Source: Paraglomus occultum
Taxonomy: Eukaryota; Glomeromycota; Glomeromycetes; Paraglomerales; Paraglomeraceae
Direction of reading: 5' to 3'
Assembly (NCBI GenBank): GCA_910592205.1
Contig: CAJVPJ010000652.1
Span: forward strand, 1 to 19,860
DNA length: 19,860 bases
Shown: piece after piece, positions 9,274 to 18,634 of the stretch
How positions within the stretch are numbered: position 1 is the stretch's first letter
How the letters are laid out: the number at the start of each line of letters is the position of its first letter
Notes under the pieces: model-generated
Database searches by the model: none
Told to the model about the DNA's origin: nothing
The model's input: the letters and a program-made list of their open reading frames with translations, nothing else
Program-made: the position numbers and the translations under genes

Positions 9274-12200
9274 ATATTTTGACGAAGAAAAAAAATTAGA
9301 AAAATTAAAAGTTGGCTTTGTTTTAAAAGAATATGAATCAGCCACAGGACAAAAGGCAAGGGTGAATTGTTTGAATACAGATTACTTGGTTTTCCAAAGT
9401 TGGGACGACTTTTTTGGCAAACATAGTATTACTGATAAAAACGATTGAGCGATTTGGAAGAAAGATTTTGCTGATCCAAAAGAAGCGGAAAACTCATACA
9501 CTAATGCTTTAAATGCTCTGGATGGTTTTCCATGAAGTTCTGAATTGTCAGAAGACGACAAGACCAAAATTAGCCAGGCGAAAAATCCGAAAGACATTGT
9601 GGCTCAGCAAAAAGAAGTAGCCTGAGACCAATTTTTCCGAGCTAATGGTATCAAGGGTGATGACGAAAAAAGGGCTTGAAAGGAAACAAGTGGTTTAAAA
9701 AATGTTGCCGAAGCCAAAATTGCTTACGGCAAAGGCTGGCGGAATTTAAGTGACACTAGTAAGTTTACTGAGTGAGAGGGGAGAGGAAAAGTTAAATATA
9801 AGTCAAACCGAGTTTCAACGACCGGAGTTGATTTAACTAAACATAGCCTGGTGGAAATGGATGAATATCACCAATTATTTTGCAATATTCATCTTGCTGA
9901 TAATTTAGAGGCTTTGTGGGCTTTGAATATTCAAGGATACGATGAAAATCAAGTTCCTGCTATTTGTAGTCACTTAGTCACAGAGGAAAAATGAAAGGAG
10001 AAAGAAATGAAATTATTCAAAACTGCTTTTGAAGGGGACAAACCAAGCGGAATTACTGAAAACGCCGATTTTGAGGCTTGGTTAAAGGCTGGTTTAAACA
10101 AAGTTAAGGAAATTGAGGATTATGTACCAGGGGAAACTGAAAGAAAAATTTATGATTTGGGTTGAAAAGAACCCACGAAAATTATAAATGGTTATACTAA
10201 ATATCAGGAAGAAATAACTTGTGATAAAAGCCAAGTAAAAATTGAACGAGACAATGTTCCGGTGTGAAAAGTTGACAAAGAACAATTAAAAATAGTTTTA
10301 GGTTGAACGGAAGAGGTTAAAAGAAAAATAAGCCCGCAAGACCTAGTTAATTTTATTACTAATGATTTTGTTCCAAAAATTAGTAGTTTAGAGGATGACT
10401 TACTACCTGACGGTTTGAAAGAAAATGATTTAGTTAGTTTTATAGGTGATAAATACAGAAATTTGAAATTTCAAGAGTTTAAGAATAATTTTCGAGGACA
10501 TGGAGACGAGGCAGCAGGAGCCACCGACGAGGAAATTGAACTTTATTTTGAACTTGTTTTAGATGCTTCCAAAGAACCCTATTGACATTTAAGATTTTCT
10601 GAAGAAGATTCTGCTCGACTCTTTAATAATGGTTGAAAGGATATTAATGAGTTAAGAGGCAATTCGGATACGGGTATTACCGCGGAAATTAGAGGAAAAA
10701 CATGCTTTAACCCAACAGAGAAAGCAACTACTTTTGATAAAGGAGGAAAAAGAGAGAAATTTGAAGAATGAGTTTGAAATACGGAATTTTGGAATGGTGA
10801 TTATGATTCATTAGGAAATGATGAAACATTAGAATATCGAAAATCTTTCCTCACTATTTTTCTTCCGGCTAGCGTTGCTCGGAAAGTTTTTAATAAAAAC
10901 TGAGACGCCAGTCAATTTGATTGAAAAAATGGTATCGATGTTATTGTTTCTAACTACAATTCTCACGGCCAAGATGATATTAATTTAGACGCAACCGTAA
11001 TTGACCGAAAAGAATTGGATAAAGTAAACGAAATATTATTCGAGATAAAGGAGGCAACTAATTCGAATAATTTGCCTTCTGATAAAAAAATAGGTAGTTA
11101 TGACGAAAAGCAAGTTCCTCCCTCAAAAAGTCATGACCGAGTTAAAACCTTGCGAAATAATAGAAAGATACAATTAGAACAAAGCACTGCGAACCAGCAG
11201 GCTCGTTCTGCTGCTATTCAAGCCGTTAACGATTGATGAAATAATGCAGGAATGAGCGGAGGTGTAGAAACAATTTGCGGAAATGATTGAAAAAAGAAAT
11301 TTAATAATCTCCAAGGGGCGGACATTACTAACGAAGAAAATCGACTCAAAAATTTAATCAGTCAAGCCAAAGTTAAACCAGATATTGAAGCAATTGAAAA
11401 CGAATTGAATAAAAAACCACTTATTTCGGCTAGTGAACTTCAAAATCTGGATTATAAAGGTAAAATGATTAATTTAGCCGCAGCCACTGACGCACAAAGA
11501 AACAGCAAAAAAAATGAGATAATTACCGAAATTACTCAACTTAGAGAAAGCAAGTTAGCACCAGTTCGGGAAATAATTACTAACGCTCAAAACGTTTTGA
11601 ATAAAGACAGTGTAACCAAAGAGGAATTAAAAAAGGTTATTACTGACTTAAAAGTTATTGCGAGTACTTCAAGTGATAGTAACGAGCAAATAATCTGAGA
11701 GGAAAAGAAAGCAGAAAACCAAAAATTATTAACTGATTTGGAAGATAAATTAAGCAAAATTATTCCTCCGGAACCCGAGAAAGAAGGACCAAAAACTCCG
11801 GAAAGTCCTCCTCCCCCACCTCCTCCGAATCCGGAACCGGAAGAAGAGGAAAAATTTGGGGAAGACTATGCTGAACTAAAAGCGACTCAACAAGCAGGAC
11901 GACGAAAGATTGTGGAAAATTGGAAAAAAGAAGAAAATTATGAACGTAGCAAAATTTGCTGTTATTGTTCGCAAGAGTTTCATTATGATAAAAATTTAGA
12001 ATATTTGCTGGCTAAACAAAAGGCAGAAAAAGAATTATCAGAACACGAGGCCGCTTGTTCGTTTAAGAACAAGCCCGAGGAAGCAAAAAATGTTAAGCAA
12101 AATAATTGGCAGAAAGTTAAAAATACCAAAAACCGCTATTTTTATGCTTGCCGAAAATGCTGAGGTAAAATTGAATTAGATAAAAGTATCGCTGACTGAG

Positions 12201-12529
12201 AAGAAGCTAAAAAACAAGGTCGTGCCGATGTGGCTTATCACGAAGAACATGAGTGTGGCAATGAGGAAACGAAAAAAATTGCTATCTACTTTTCCCCTAA
12301 CCAAGGAGGAAACAAGCATGCTGATTTAACTTATGCTGACAAAATTCAAGAAGATGAATTATTTTTGGAAAAAGATAATCAGGGTGAGATTTATCAAGAA
12401 CATGAATATGAAAATAATAAGAATAAGGGAACTGATTGAACTCCGTGAATAGTTGGAATGAGTGTAATTTTAGTGGTAGGAGTGATTATTGTTTGATTGG
12501 TTAATAAGAGAAAGAAAGTGAGAAAATAA
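9188..12529 (+). CDS. Giant protein, C-terminal part: helical domain, Pro-rich linker, two Cys/His clusters, C-terminal membrane anchor
   Basis: From the G tract onward an open frame with about 25 TGA (Trp) codons runs to TAA 12527-12529. I checked it codon by codon from 9227. An in-frame ATG at 9188 reads through the tract as MIIETLTERGGGG, so this part could also be translated alone. Features in order: a large Trp/Lys/Glu-rich region; coiled coil at about 11340-11770; a proline linker (ESPPPPPPPNPEPEEEE, about 11800-11860); a first cluster CxxC (codons 11957 and 11966) plus HxxxC (12044 and 12056); a second cluster CxxC (12149 and 12158) plus HxxxxxxxxC... read as H12239, H12248, C12254; one hydrophobic segment (about 12446-12502, IVGMSVILVVGVIIVWLV); and a basic tail NKRKKVRK. 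The clusters look like zinc-binding sites. The family is unknown. Membrane topology is uncertain: the basic tail favours the cytoplasmic side, but no signal peptide is visible at the N-terminus. Confidence 0.75.
9213..9226 (+). repeat. Homopolymeric G14 tract at a reading-frame switch
   Basis: Fourteen consecutive G lie in a genome that is otherwise AT-rich. The coding frame is phase 1 before the tract and phase 2 after it. Tract lengths congruent to 1 modulo 3 would fuse the two halves through four or so glycines. This is the classic form of a contingency locus. Transcriptional slippage on the tract could also make some full-length product. Confidence 0.9.
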
Positions 12530-12786
12530 TATTAAAATGTTTACCAAATCAGAAGATTATCATTTTTTATTAAAAAAAAAATTATGTGCTTTGTTAGAAA
12601 TTATTTCAATTACTCTCTTCAGGATTCATTTTTTCTTTCAAGACTAAACTGTGAGGGTCATGTTCTCCTTACAATTAAATTCAAGTGTAATAATCATTCA
12701 ATTATTTCTAATACTCCTAAATTATCTTTTTTCTCTTAGAATATTAGATAGTTAAAATATATAATAGTAAAACAAAATTAAAGAAA

Positions 12787-12823
12787 GTTAGTTCCTAGGT
12801 GAAATTTAAGTCTAGGAATTAAC
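12787..12823 (+). promoter_or_regulatory. Leader hairpin A upstream of pheT
   Basis: GTTAGTTCCTAG (12787-12798) pairs with CTAGGAATTAAC (12812-12823): 12 pairs, one of them G-U, around a 13-base loop. GGGGTTTT follows, not a long U-tract, so it is a weak terminator candidate at best. Confidence 0.65.
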
Positions 12824-12842
12824 GGGGTTTTAGCAAAAAAAC

Positions 12843-12903
12843 TTCTGTTTGTTTTAAACTTCAAGACTTCAAGTTAAGAGAAAAATCAAAAAAACGAACA
12901 GAA
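12843..12903 (+). promoter_or_regulatory. Leader hairpin B upstream of pheT
   Basis: TTCTGTTTGTTTT (12843-12855) pairs with AAAACGAACAGAA (12891-12903): 13 pairs with one G-U. The 35-base loop contains a tandem ACTTCAAG. The stem ends just before the pheT start region, so it could affect translation initiation. Confidence 0.6.
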
Positions 12904-12945
12904 AATGAATACTTTCAGAAAAGTAAAAAATAAAATAAACGCTTT

Positions 12946-14979
12946 ATGCCTTTAATACCTTGAGAATATATCGAAAAATATCTTATTTTACCACCAATCA
13001 CTCTATCACAGGTTGAGGAAAAATTGAACTACTATGGTCTAGAAACTAAGTTAATTAAGCAAAATAATAATTTCTATTTAGACATTAATACTTTTCCTAA
13101 CCGCCCCGATTTATTATCGTGATGAGGAGTTATCCGAGAAATAGGAATTCTATTGAATTGCCGCAATAAACTTCCTCGCCGTTTGTTAGCAGAAGAGAAC
13201 AAAAAAAAATGATGCAAATTAGCAATTACCGGAACTAATAAATGCTATGAATTACATTTAGGTTTGCTAAAAAATGTCGAAATTAAAGAAAGTTTGCCGT
13301 GAATAAAAGAATGGTTAAAAATTAATGGTTTTGACTCTATTAATAATATAGTAGACATTGCTAATTTAGTAATGCTTGAAACCGGGCATCCCCTTCACAT
13401 TTTCGATTATGATGCTTTGCCGAAAAAACAAAAAACTAATCAAATCCTAATTCGCCGAGCCGATGAGGGGGAAAAATTTATTACTTTAAACCAACAAAAA
13501 TTAATCCTTGATTCGGAAGATTTAGTGATAAGTGTTGGAGGAAAAGCGTTTGAATTAGCCGGAATTATTGGTAATCAAGAAACAGTTGTAAACACCCAAA
13601 CCAGAAATATCCTTATCGAGTGTGCCTCTTATGACTCAGAAGCAATTAAAGAAACGGTGACAAGATTAAATATTTTTTCGCGAACTAGCCAATATTTTAG
13701 CCGAGGAACTAATTTAGTTTCTTCTCCTTTCCAAACTTTACAACATACTATTGATTTTATTACTCAATTATACGGAGGAGATCCAGCAGCCGGAATAGTT
13801 TCTTCTTACCGAAAGAAAAAGAAAAATCCCCTAATAATTGCTATTAGTCCCAGATTTATCACTGAGAAAATTGGGCAATTTATCCCTCCCAAAACTATTG
13901 AAACTATTTGAAAGCAATTAGGTTTTCGCTGGCAAAGAAAAGGGAAAATTTACTACCTCACCCCCCCTTCTTATCGCCCCGATGTTACAAGTGCCGAGGA
14001 TTTATTAGAAGAATTATTAAAAATTTATGATTATAATGAAATAAATAGTTCTTTGCTCTATTCTAAATCCCTCCTTTTCAATAATGTTAAAGAAAGAGAA
14101 AAGCAAAAAGAAAAAATCCGCACTTATTTAGCCAATTACGGCTGACAAGAAATTATTACTTATTCACTTATTTCGCCAGCCATGAAAAAACAAGAAAAGG
14201 ATGATTCTTTTTACCAACTACTAACACCCAAAAGCGAAAACCACAAATATTACCGTTCTACTCTTATCCCTAGCCACTTAGAAGCAATTAATTATAATCT
14301 CATTCATGGCAATAAAAATTTATTTTTTTTTGAAATTAGCTCTATCTACATTCTTTCTCAGCCCGAAGAATTACTTACTTTAAGCGGAGTAGGGAAACTA
14401 ATTAATCAGCCTCTTTACCAGCTAGACCAAGAAAACGATTTTTATTGATTAAAAGGATTTCTCGAAAATATTTTTTTTCTATGCGGAATAGGTGAAGATA
14501 TTGATTTTTCTCCCGCTGCCTCTAATTTAGATTTTCCATTCCTAACCGAAATTTCTCTTGCTAAGGAAAAAATTGGTTTTTTGGGTCAGGTAAAGCAAAA
14601 AAAGGATATATTTGTAACTCAAATTTCTCTGACTAAGATTTTTGCTTTTTTGACTAAGTATCCGCGACTAAACACTTATAAGCCTATTTCTAACTTTCCA
14701 ATTAGCGAAAAAGATTTATCTTTTTTCTTCCCCGCTGATATTAATTATTTAGCAGTTATTAAAGAAATGAAAAAGACAGGCGGAGATAAACTAATCGAAG
14801 CCAAAGTATTTGATATTTACCAAAATACTGAACTGGAAAAAAAAGGCAAAAAATCAGTGAGTTTCCGTTTAGTTTTCCAAAATCCTACTCGAACACTGGA
14901 AAGCCAGGAAATAGAAAAAAAAATTAAAAATATCAGCCAGAAAATCGAAAATTTATTCGCAGCGGAATTGCGAGATTAA
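12946..14979 (+). CDS. pheT: Phenylalanyl-tRNA synthetase beta subunit lacking the N-terminal tRNA-binding (EMAP/OB) domain
   Basis: PheT pairs with PheS to form the (alpha-beta)2 enzyme that charges tRNA-Phe. With TGA as Trp, the frame from ATG 12946 to TAA 14979 gives 677 residues, against roughly 800 in most bacteria. The first helix domain (to about residue 35) is joined directly to TFPNRPDLLSWWGVIREIG, which in typical PheT comes after an OB-fold of about 110 residues; that domain is absent. Then follow INNIVDIANLVMLETGHPLHIFD, the B3/B4 editing region (FELAGIIGNQETVVNTQTRN, FSRTSQYFSRGTN), the B5 DNA-binding-like domain (TPPSYRPDVTSAEDLLEE), the catalytic-like domain, and the C-terminal ferredoxin-fold anticodon-binding domain (YKPISNFPISEKDLSFFFP). 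The first internal TGA codons fall at conserved Trp positions, as in LPWIKEWL. pheS is not adjacent. It starts about 416 bases after the giant gene. Confidence 0.93.
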
Positions 14980-15132
14980 CTTTATCCCTAATGGCTTCGC
15001 TTGGAAGTATGGTGTCTCATAGCAAACGACCAAGCATTAGATACTTCAACCTTATTAATTATTACTAAAAGCAGGAATTTTTTTATTTACTAGGGACTGT
15101 TTTTGGCTAATTTGAATAAAATTATGTTTATA
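14980..15132 (+). promoter_or_regulatory. Intergenic region with two competing stem pairings
   Basis: CTAATG (14988-14993) plus CTTGG (15000-15004) can pair with CCAAGCATTAG (15030-15040), leaving GCTTCG bulged. The overlapping GAAGTAT (15004-15010) can pair with ATACTTC (15041-15047). The pairings interleave, and there is almost no loop between them, so they are more likely alternative folds than a pseudoknot. The segment lies between pheT and rlmB, so it could be a leader switch for rlmB or a processing or termination element. Confidence 0.45.
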
Positions 15133-15858
15133 ATGACTTTTCTTGCCTTTGGTAATCATACAGTAAAAAACATAATTGGTTCTCCTTATTTCACTTTTAA
15201 AAAAATTCTTTTGCGGGAGGAATACCAAAAAGATAAAAAATTATTAAAACTATTAGAGGAAAAACAAATGGTCTACCAAATTTTGGATAGTGAACAATTT
15301 TCTCGCCATGGTTTTCCTAAAAAAAACCAAGGGGTAGTGGCTTTTATTCGTGACTATACTTACGTTTCTTTGTCTTCTTTGCTAAGTCACCAACCTCAAC
15401 GCCAATATCCTCTGCTAGTTATGTTAGATAGCATTGAAGACCCTCATAATTTTGGAGCAATTTTGCGAACCTGTGCGGCTTTAAAAATTGATGGAATAAT
15501 CATTAGCAAAAAAAACCAAGTTCCGGTTAACAATACTGTCATTAAAGTTTCCATGGGGGGAGTAGCTTGGGTACCAGTTTGTCAAGTAAATAGTTTAAAT
15601 GAAGTTCTTAATGAATTAAAAAAAAGAGATTACAAGATTGTGGCAACTATTTGCCAAAAAAGTGCTACGGAATATAATAAATTAAGTTTTAATTTTCCCA
15701 CCTGTCTAATCTTTGGCAACGAACACGAAGGTATTAAAGCCAATTTGCTAAAAAAAAGTGATTATTCCCTTTACATTCCGGTAAGTAATAATATTGGTTC
15801 CTTAAATGTCTCAGTAAGTTGCGGAATTATTTTATCCCAAGCAATTTTGGGAATATAA
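15133..15858 (+). CDS. rlmB: SpoU/TrmH-family 23S rRNA 2'-O-ribose methyltransferase (RlmB type)
   Basis: The 241-residue protein has the N-terminal RNA-binding substrate domain (FGNHTVKNII onward) and a SPOUT catalytic domain with a trefoil knot. The three SpoU motifs are clear: DSIEDPHNFGAILRTCAA (about residues 99-116), LIFGNEHEGI (about 194-203), and the SAM-binding IPVSNNIGSLNVSVSCGIIL (about 217-236). RlmB methylates G2251 of 23S rRNA; in other species family members act on tRNA, so the exact site is not certain. I chose ATG 15133 because the family starts just before the GxxxV segment. ATG 15124 or TTG 15103 would add 3 to 10 residues. It contains no TGA and uses TGG for Trp. It converges on fusA. 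Confidence 0.88.
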   Translation: MTFLAFGNHTVKNIIGSPYFTFKKILLREEYQKDKKLLKLLEEKQMVYQILDSEQFSRHGFPKKNQGVVAFIRDYTYVSLSSLLSHQPQRQYPLLVMLDSIEDPHNFGAILRTCAALKIDGIIISKKNQVPVNNTVIKVSMGGVAWVPVCQVNSLNEVLNELKKRDYKIVATICQKSATEYNKLSFNFPTCLIFGNEHEGIKANLLKKSDYSLYIPVSNNIGSLNVSVSCGIILSQAILGI

Positions 15859-15997
15859 AAGAGCAAAAATTCTTCAAGGATGCCAATTAGAGAATAATTA
15901 ACTTTAAAAATATGATTTTTTTAAATGCAGAAAGTAATTATTAAGAATACTTTTATCATAATAAGCAAATATTTTATAATCCCAAGCAACCTCGTTT
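15859..15997. other. Convergent intergenic region between rlmB and fusA
   Basis: The 139 bases between two convergent stops contain an AT-only imperfect palindrome around ATG (TAAAAATATGATTTTTTTA, about 15906-15924), with a T-run on the plus strand. It could serve as a weak terminator for rlmB, though no GC-rich stem is present. Confidence 0.35.
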
Positions 15998-18097
15998 TTA
16001 TTCACCAAGCAAGATTTTTTCCTCTTTTAATATTTTTTCTAAAGTTTCTTTGGGAACTTCTTGGTAATGAGATAAATGCATTGAATAAGTACCCCGACCT
16101 TTGGTTAGTTGGCGCAGGATAGTAGAGTAATTAAGTATTTCCTTTAAAGGAATTTTGCCATCTATATAAGTATTATCTTCCTCTTCTTTGGTATTTTCAA
16201 TGGTAGCACGGCGGGAGCCAAGGTTAGCAAGAATATCTCCCATATAATCTTTAGGAACTATTACTTGTAATTGCATAATTGGTTCTAACAAAACTAATCC
16301 TAACTTTTCTTTATTTTCTCGGAAAGCTAAAACCGCCGCATTTTTGAAATCACCTGGCTGGGTGTCTACCTCATGCCTTTTTCCCCCAAGCAAAGTGGCT
16401 TTGACATCAAGCAAGGGATAGTTCAGGAGCAAACCAGATGACATGGCTTCTTCTAATCCTTCTTTTACTTCTTCGGCATCTTTGCTAGACATATCTTGAC
16501 CCTTCTTAGCATCCACAAACTCAAATCCTTTTCCTTTGTTTGGTTCAAAAGTGATCCAAATTCTAGCATCATGACCTCTTCCGCCAGTCTTTTTTTTATA
16601 TCACGCTTCTAAATTTTCCACTTTTTTAGTAATAGTTTCCCGGTAAGATACCTTAGGAGGTTTGCTTTCAATATCTAATTTATACTCTCTCCTTAGTCTT
16701 TCCATAGAAACTTCGAGGTGTAATTCTCCCATACCAGCAATAATCATTTGACCTGTTTCCTTATCTATCCAATATTTAAAACTGGGGTCTTGGACTTTTA
16801 ATTTTTCTAAGGCTTCTCGTAATTTGTCTTTGTCTTTGTTAGTTCTCGGTTCGATAGCCTGGGAAATTACTGGTTCAGCAAAATTAATTGTTTCAAGCAA
16901 CAAAGGATTTTTTTCATCACTAAATGTATCACCAGTAATGGTATGTTCTAAATTTATGGCAGCAGCAATATCTCCCGCTCCCACTTCTTTAATTTTTTCT
17001 TTATCATTGGCATGTACTCTTACTAATTGGCTAATTCTTTCTTTTTTGTCTTGGTTAACGTTATATATGTAAGAATTTGCTAATATCTTGCCAGCGTAAA
17101 CCCGAAAAAAAGTTAATGTGTTATTATATTTATCAACGGTGATTTTGAAAGCCAAAGCCAAGCAAGATAAAGGACTATTACAATTAACTTTTCCTGCTTT
17201 GTTTTTATCTCGTAACGAAAAAACGGGTATTTCTGCCATATCCAAAGGGGAAGGTAAATAATCTACTACTCCATTTAAAACCAACTTCACACCCACATAT
17301 TTATAGGCCGAACCACAAAAAACTGGGAAATGTTTACCAGTTAAGGTAGCTTGACGAAGTAATTTTTTTATTTCTTCCACTGATAATTGTTCGCCTTCTA
17401 AATATTTTAAGGCTAACTTCTCATCATGTTCGATTATTTTTTCTATTAGTTCTCGGCGATATTGCTTAGCTTTTTCTAATAAATTTGTTGGAATGTCTTT
17501 TATTTGATATTTTTCTTCCTTATCACCCATTTGACAGTAATAAGCTTTTTGTTCTATTATGTCTACCACTCCTTCTAGTTCCCGACCAGCCCCAATTGGA
17601 AACTGAACTGGGAGAGGGATAGTATGGAGTTTTTCCCGAATGCTTTTTAAATTTTCATCAAATTTTTCCACATTATCAACCCCGTCCATTTTGTTAATAA
17701 AGATTAACCGCGGGATTTTATATTTTTTGGCCTGTCGCCAAACAGTTTCGGTTTGGGCTTCAACACCTTTTTTGCCATCCAGCACTACTATTCCGCCGTC
17801 TAAAACTCGCAATGACCTTTCCACCTCGGCTGTGAAATCGACGTGCCCGGGGGTATCAATAATATTTATTTGGTGCCCTTGCCAGTAAACAGTAGTAGCC
17901 GCTGATTGAATAGTAATCCCTCGCTCTTGCTCTTGGTCCATAAAATCCATCTGGGCTTTCCCCTCGTGAACTTCCCCCATTTTATGAATTTTTCCACTAT
18001 GGTAAAGTATGCGTTCAGTAGTAGTAGTTTTTCCCGCATCAATGTGAGCCATAATTCCGATATTACGAATATTTGCTAACTTTTTTCCTTCTGGCAT
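15998..18097 (-). CDS. fusA: Elongation factor G
   Basis: EF-G is the GTPase that drives ribosomal translocation and, with RRF, recycling. The frame from ATG 18097 to TAA 15998 encodes 699 residues, normal for the family, with one TGA (Trp) at 16601-16603. GTPase motifs: AHIDAGKT (17-24), RGITI (60-64), DTPGH (81-85), NKMD (135-138), and GSA near residue 262. Domain II, domain III (EPRTNKDKDKLREAL; GMGELHLEV) and domains IV-V (LLEPIMQLQVIVP, YMGDILANLGSRRATIE) follow. Domain IV is divergent: the usual DGSYHDVDS loop reads GGKRHEVDTQPGD, and the NKIxGGxIP block is reduced to VDAKKGQDMSSK. It lies 6 bases after rpsG, as in the str operon, so co-transcription is likely. No Shine-Dalgarno site precedes the start. 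Confidence 0.97.
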
Positions 18098-18103
18098 ACT
18101 TTG

Positions 18104-18583
18104 TTATTTACGATTTAAGAAAGAAGCAAAAGACATATTAGCCTCTCCTTCTTTAAGCACATTTTCTTTCTTTTTAATAACTTCACCAACTTTATTATTA
18201 GTGTCAATTATTATTTCAGCCAATTTTTCTGGCATGGTTTTAGCAGATGCTTTCTCATCTGCGACTTTTACTATTGAACTTAAAGCCTTTTTTTCATCTC
18301 TCTCTTCCTCGATTGGTTTGGGAACACGATAATTACCTCCCCCAATCTTAATCCTCTTCATTTCTATGCCAATTTTTGCGTTTTCTACCGCTCCCTTCAA
18401 AACAGTTAAAAAAGGCAGAGAAATTTTTTTTTCGACTATTTCAGCTGCTCGGTAAACTATTTTTTTAGCTTTTCTCTTTTCCCCGTCTTTCATTACTTTA
18501 TTGATTAATTTAGTAACGACCGGTGAAGAATACTTTTCATCTGGTTTTACTGGATGTTTTTTGATTATTTTTTTTTTTCGCAT
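18104..18583 (-). CDS. rpsG: Ribosomal protein uS7
   Basis: uS7 nucleates assembly of the 30S head and contacts the E-site tRNA. The 159 residues begin MRKKKIIKKHPVKPDEKYSSPVV and include the family blocks LINKVMKDGEKRKAKKIVY, LKGAVENAKIGIEMKRIKIGGGNYRVP, a TM segment in AKTMPEKLAEIIIDTNN, and GEANMSFASF near the end. The usual RRxLALRWL block has drifted to EKKALSSIVKVADEKAS, and the terminal FAHFRW becomes FASFLNRK. There is no TGA codon. It sits 6 bases before fusA and 51 bases after rpsH. rpsL, which normally comes before rpsG, is not here. Confidence 0.95.
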   Translation of the reverse strand: MRKKKIIKKHPVKPDEKYSSPVVTKLINKVMKDGEKRKAKKIVYRAAEIVEKKISLPFLTVLKGAVENAKIGIEMKRIKIGGGNYRVPKPIEEERDEKKALSSIVKVADEKASAKTMPEKLAEIIIDTNNKVGEVIKKKENVLKEGEANMSFASFLNRK

Positions 18584-18634
18584 TTTTCACTAAGGATAAT
18601 AATATTAGTTTATAAGATTATAAGAGTTTATAAG
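18584..18634. repeat. Short direct repeats between rpsH and rpsG
   Basis: The spacer contains imperfect copies of TTTATAAG (about 18610-18645, for example GTTTATAAG, ATTATAAG, GTTTATAAG, GTTTATAAA), extending into the end of rpsH. It is probably slippage-derived; no regulatory role is evident. Confidence 0.5.

Larger units (their letters stand above)
12530..12945 (+). promoter_or_regulatory. Intergenic region and leader upstream of pheT
   Basis: The first part (12530-12750) holds only a 36-codon ORF at 12537-12647 of doubtful reality and AT-rich sequence. A good -10 box TATAAT lies at 12760-12765, with a weak -35 region around 12737-12742. A transcript from there would carry a leader of about 170 bases with two long stems (12787-12823 and 12843-12903) before pheT. 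A 16-codon ORF at 12905-12955 overlaps the pheT start but has a single Phe, so it is not a phenylalanine leader peptide. No T-box consensus is visible. The promoter and stems are seen; control of pheT by the leader is inferred. Confidence 0.5.

Noticed and set aside
12772-12945. T-box riboswitch in the pheT leader
   Set aside because: No AGGGUGGNACCGCG-like sequence or specifier-loop layout is visible; only unassigned hairpins.
16516-16601. fusA split into two genes
   Set aside because: The only break is one TGA, read as Trp; conserved EF-G sequence continues through it in the same frame.
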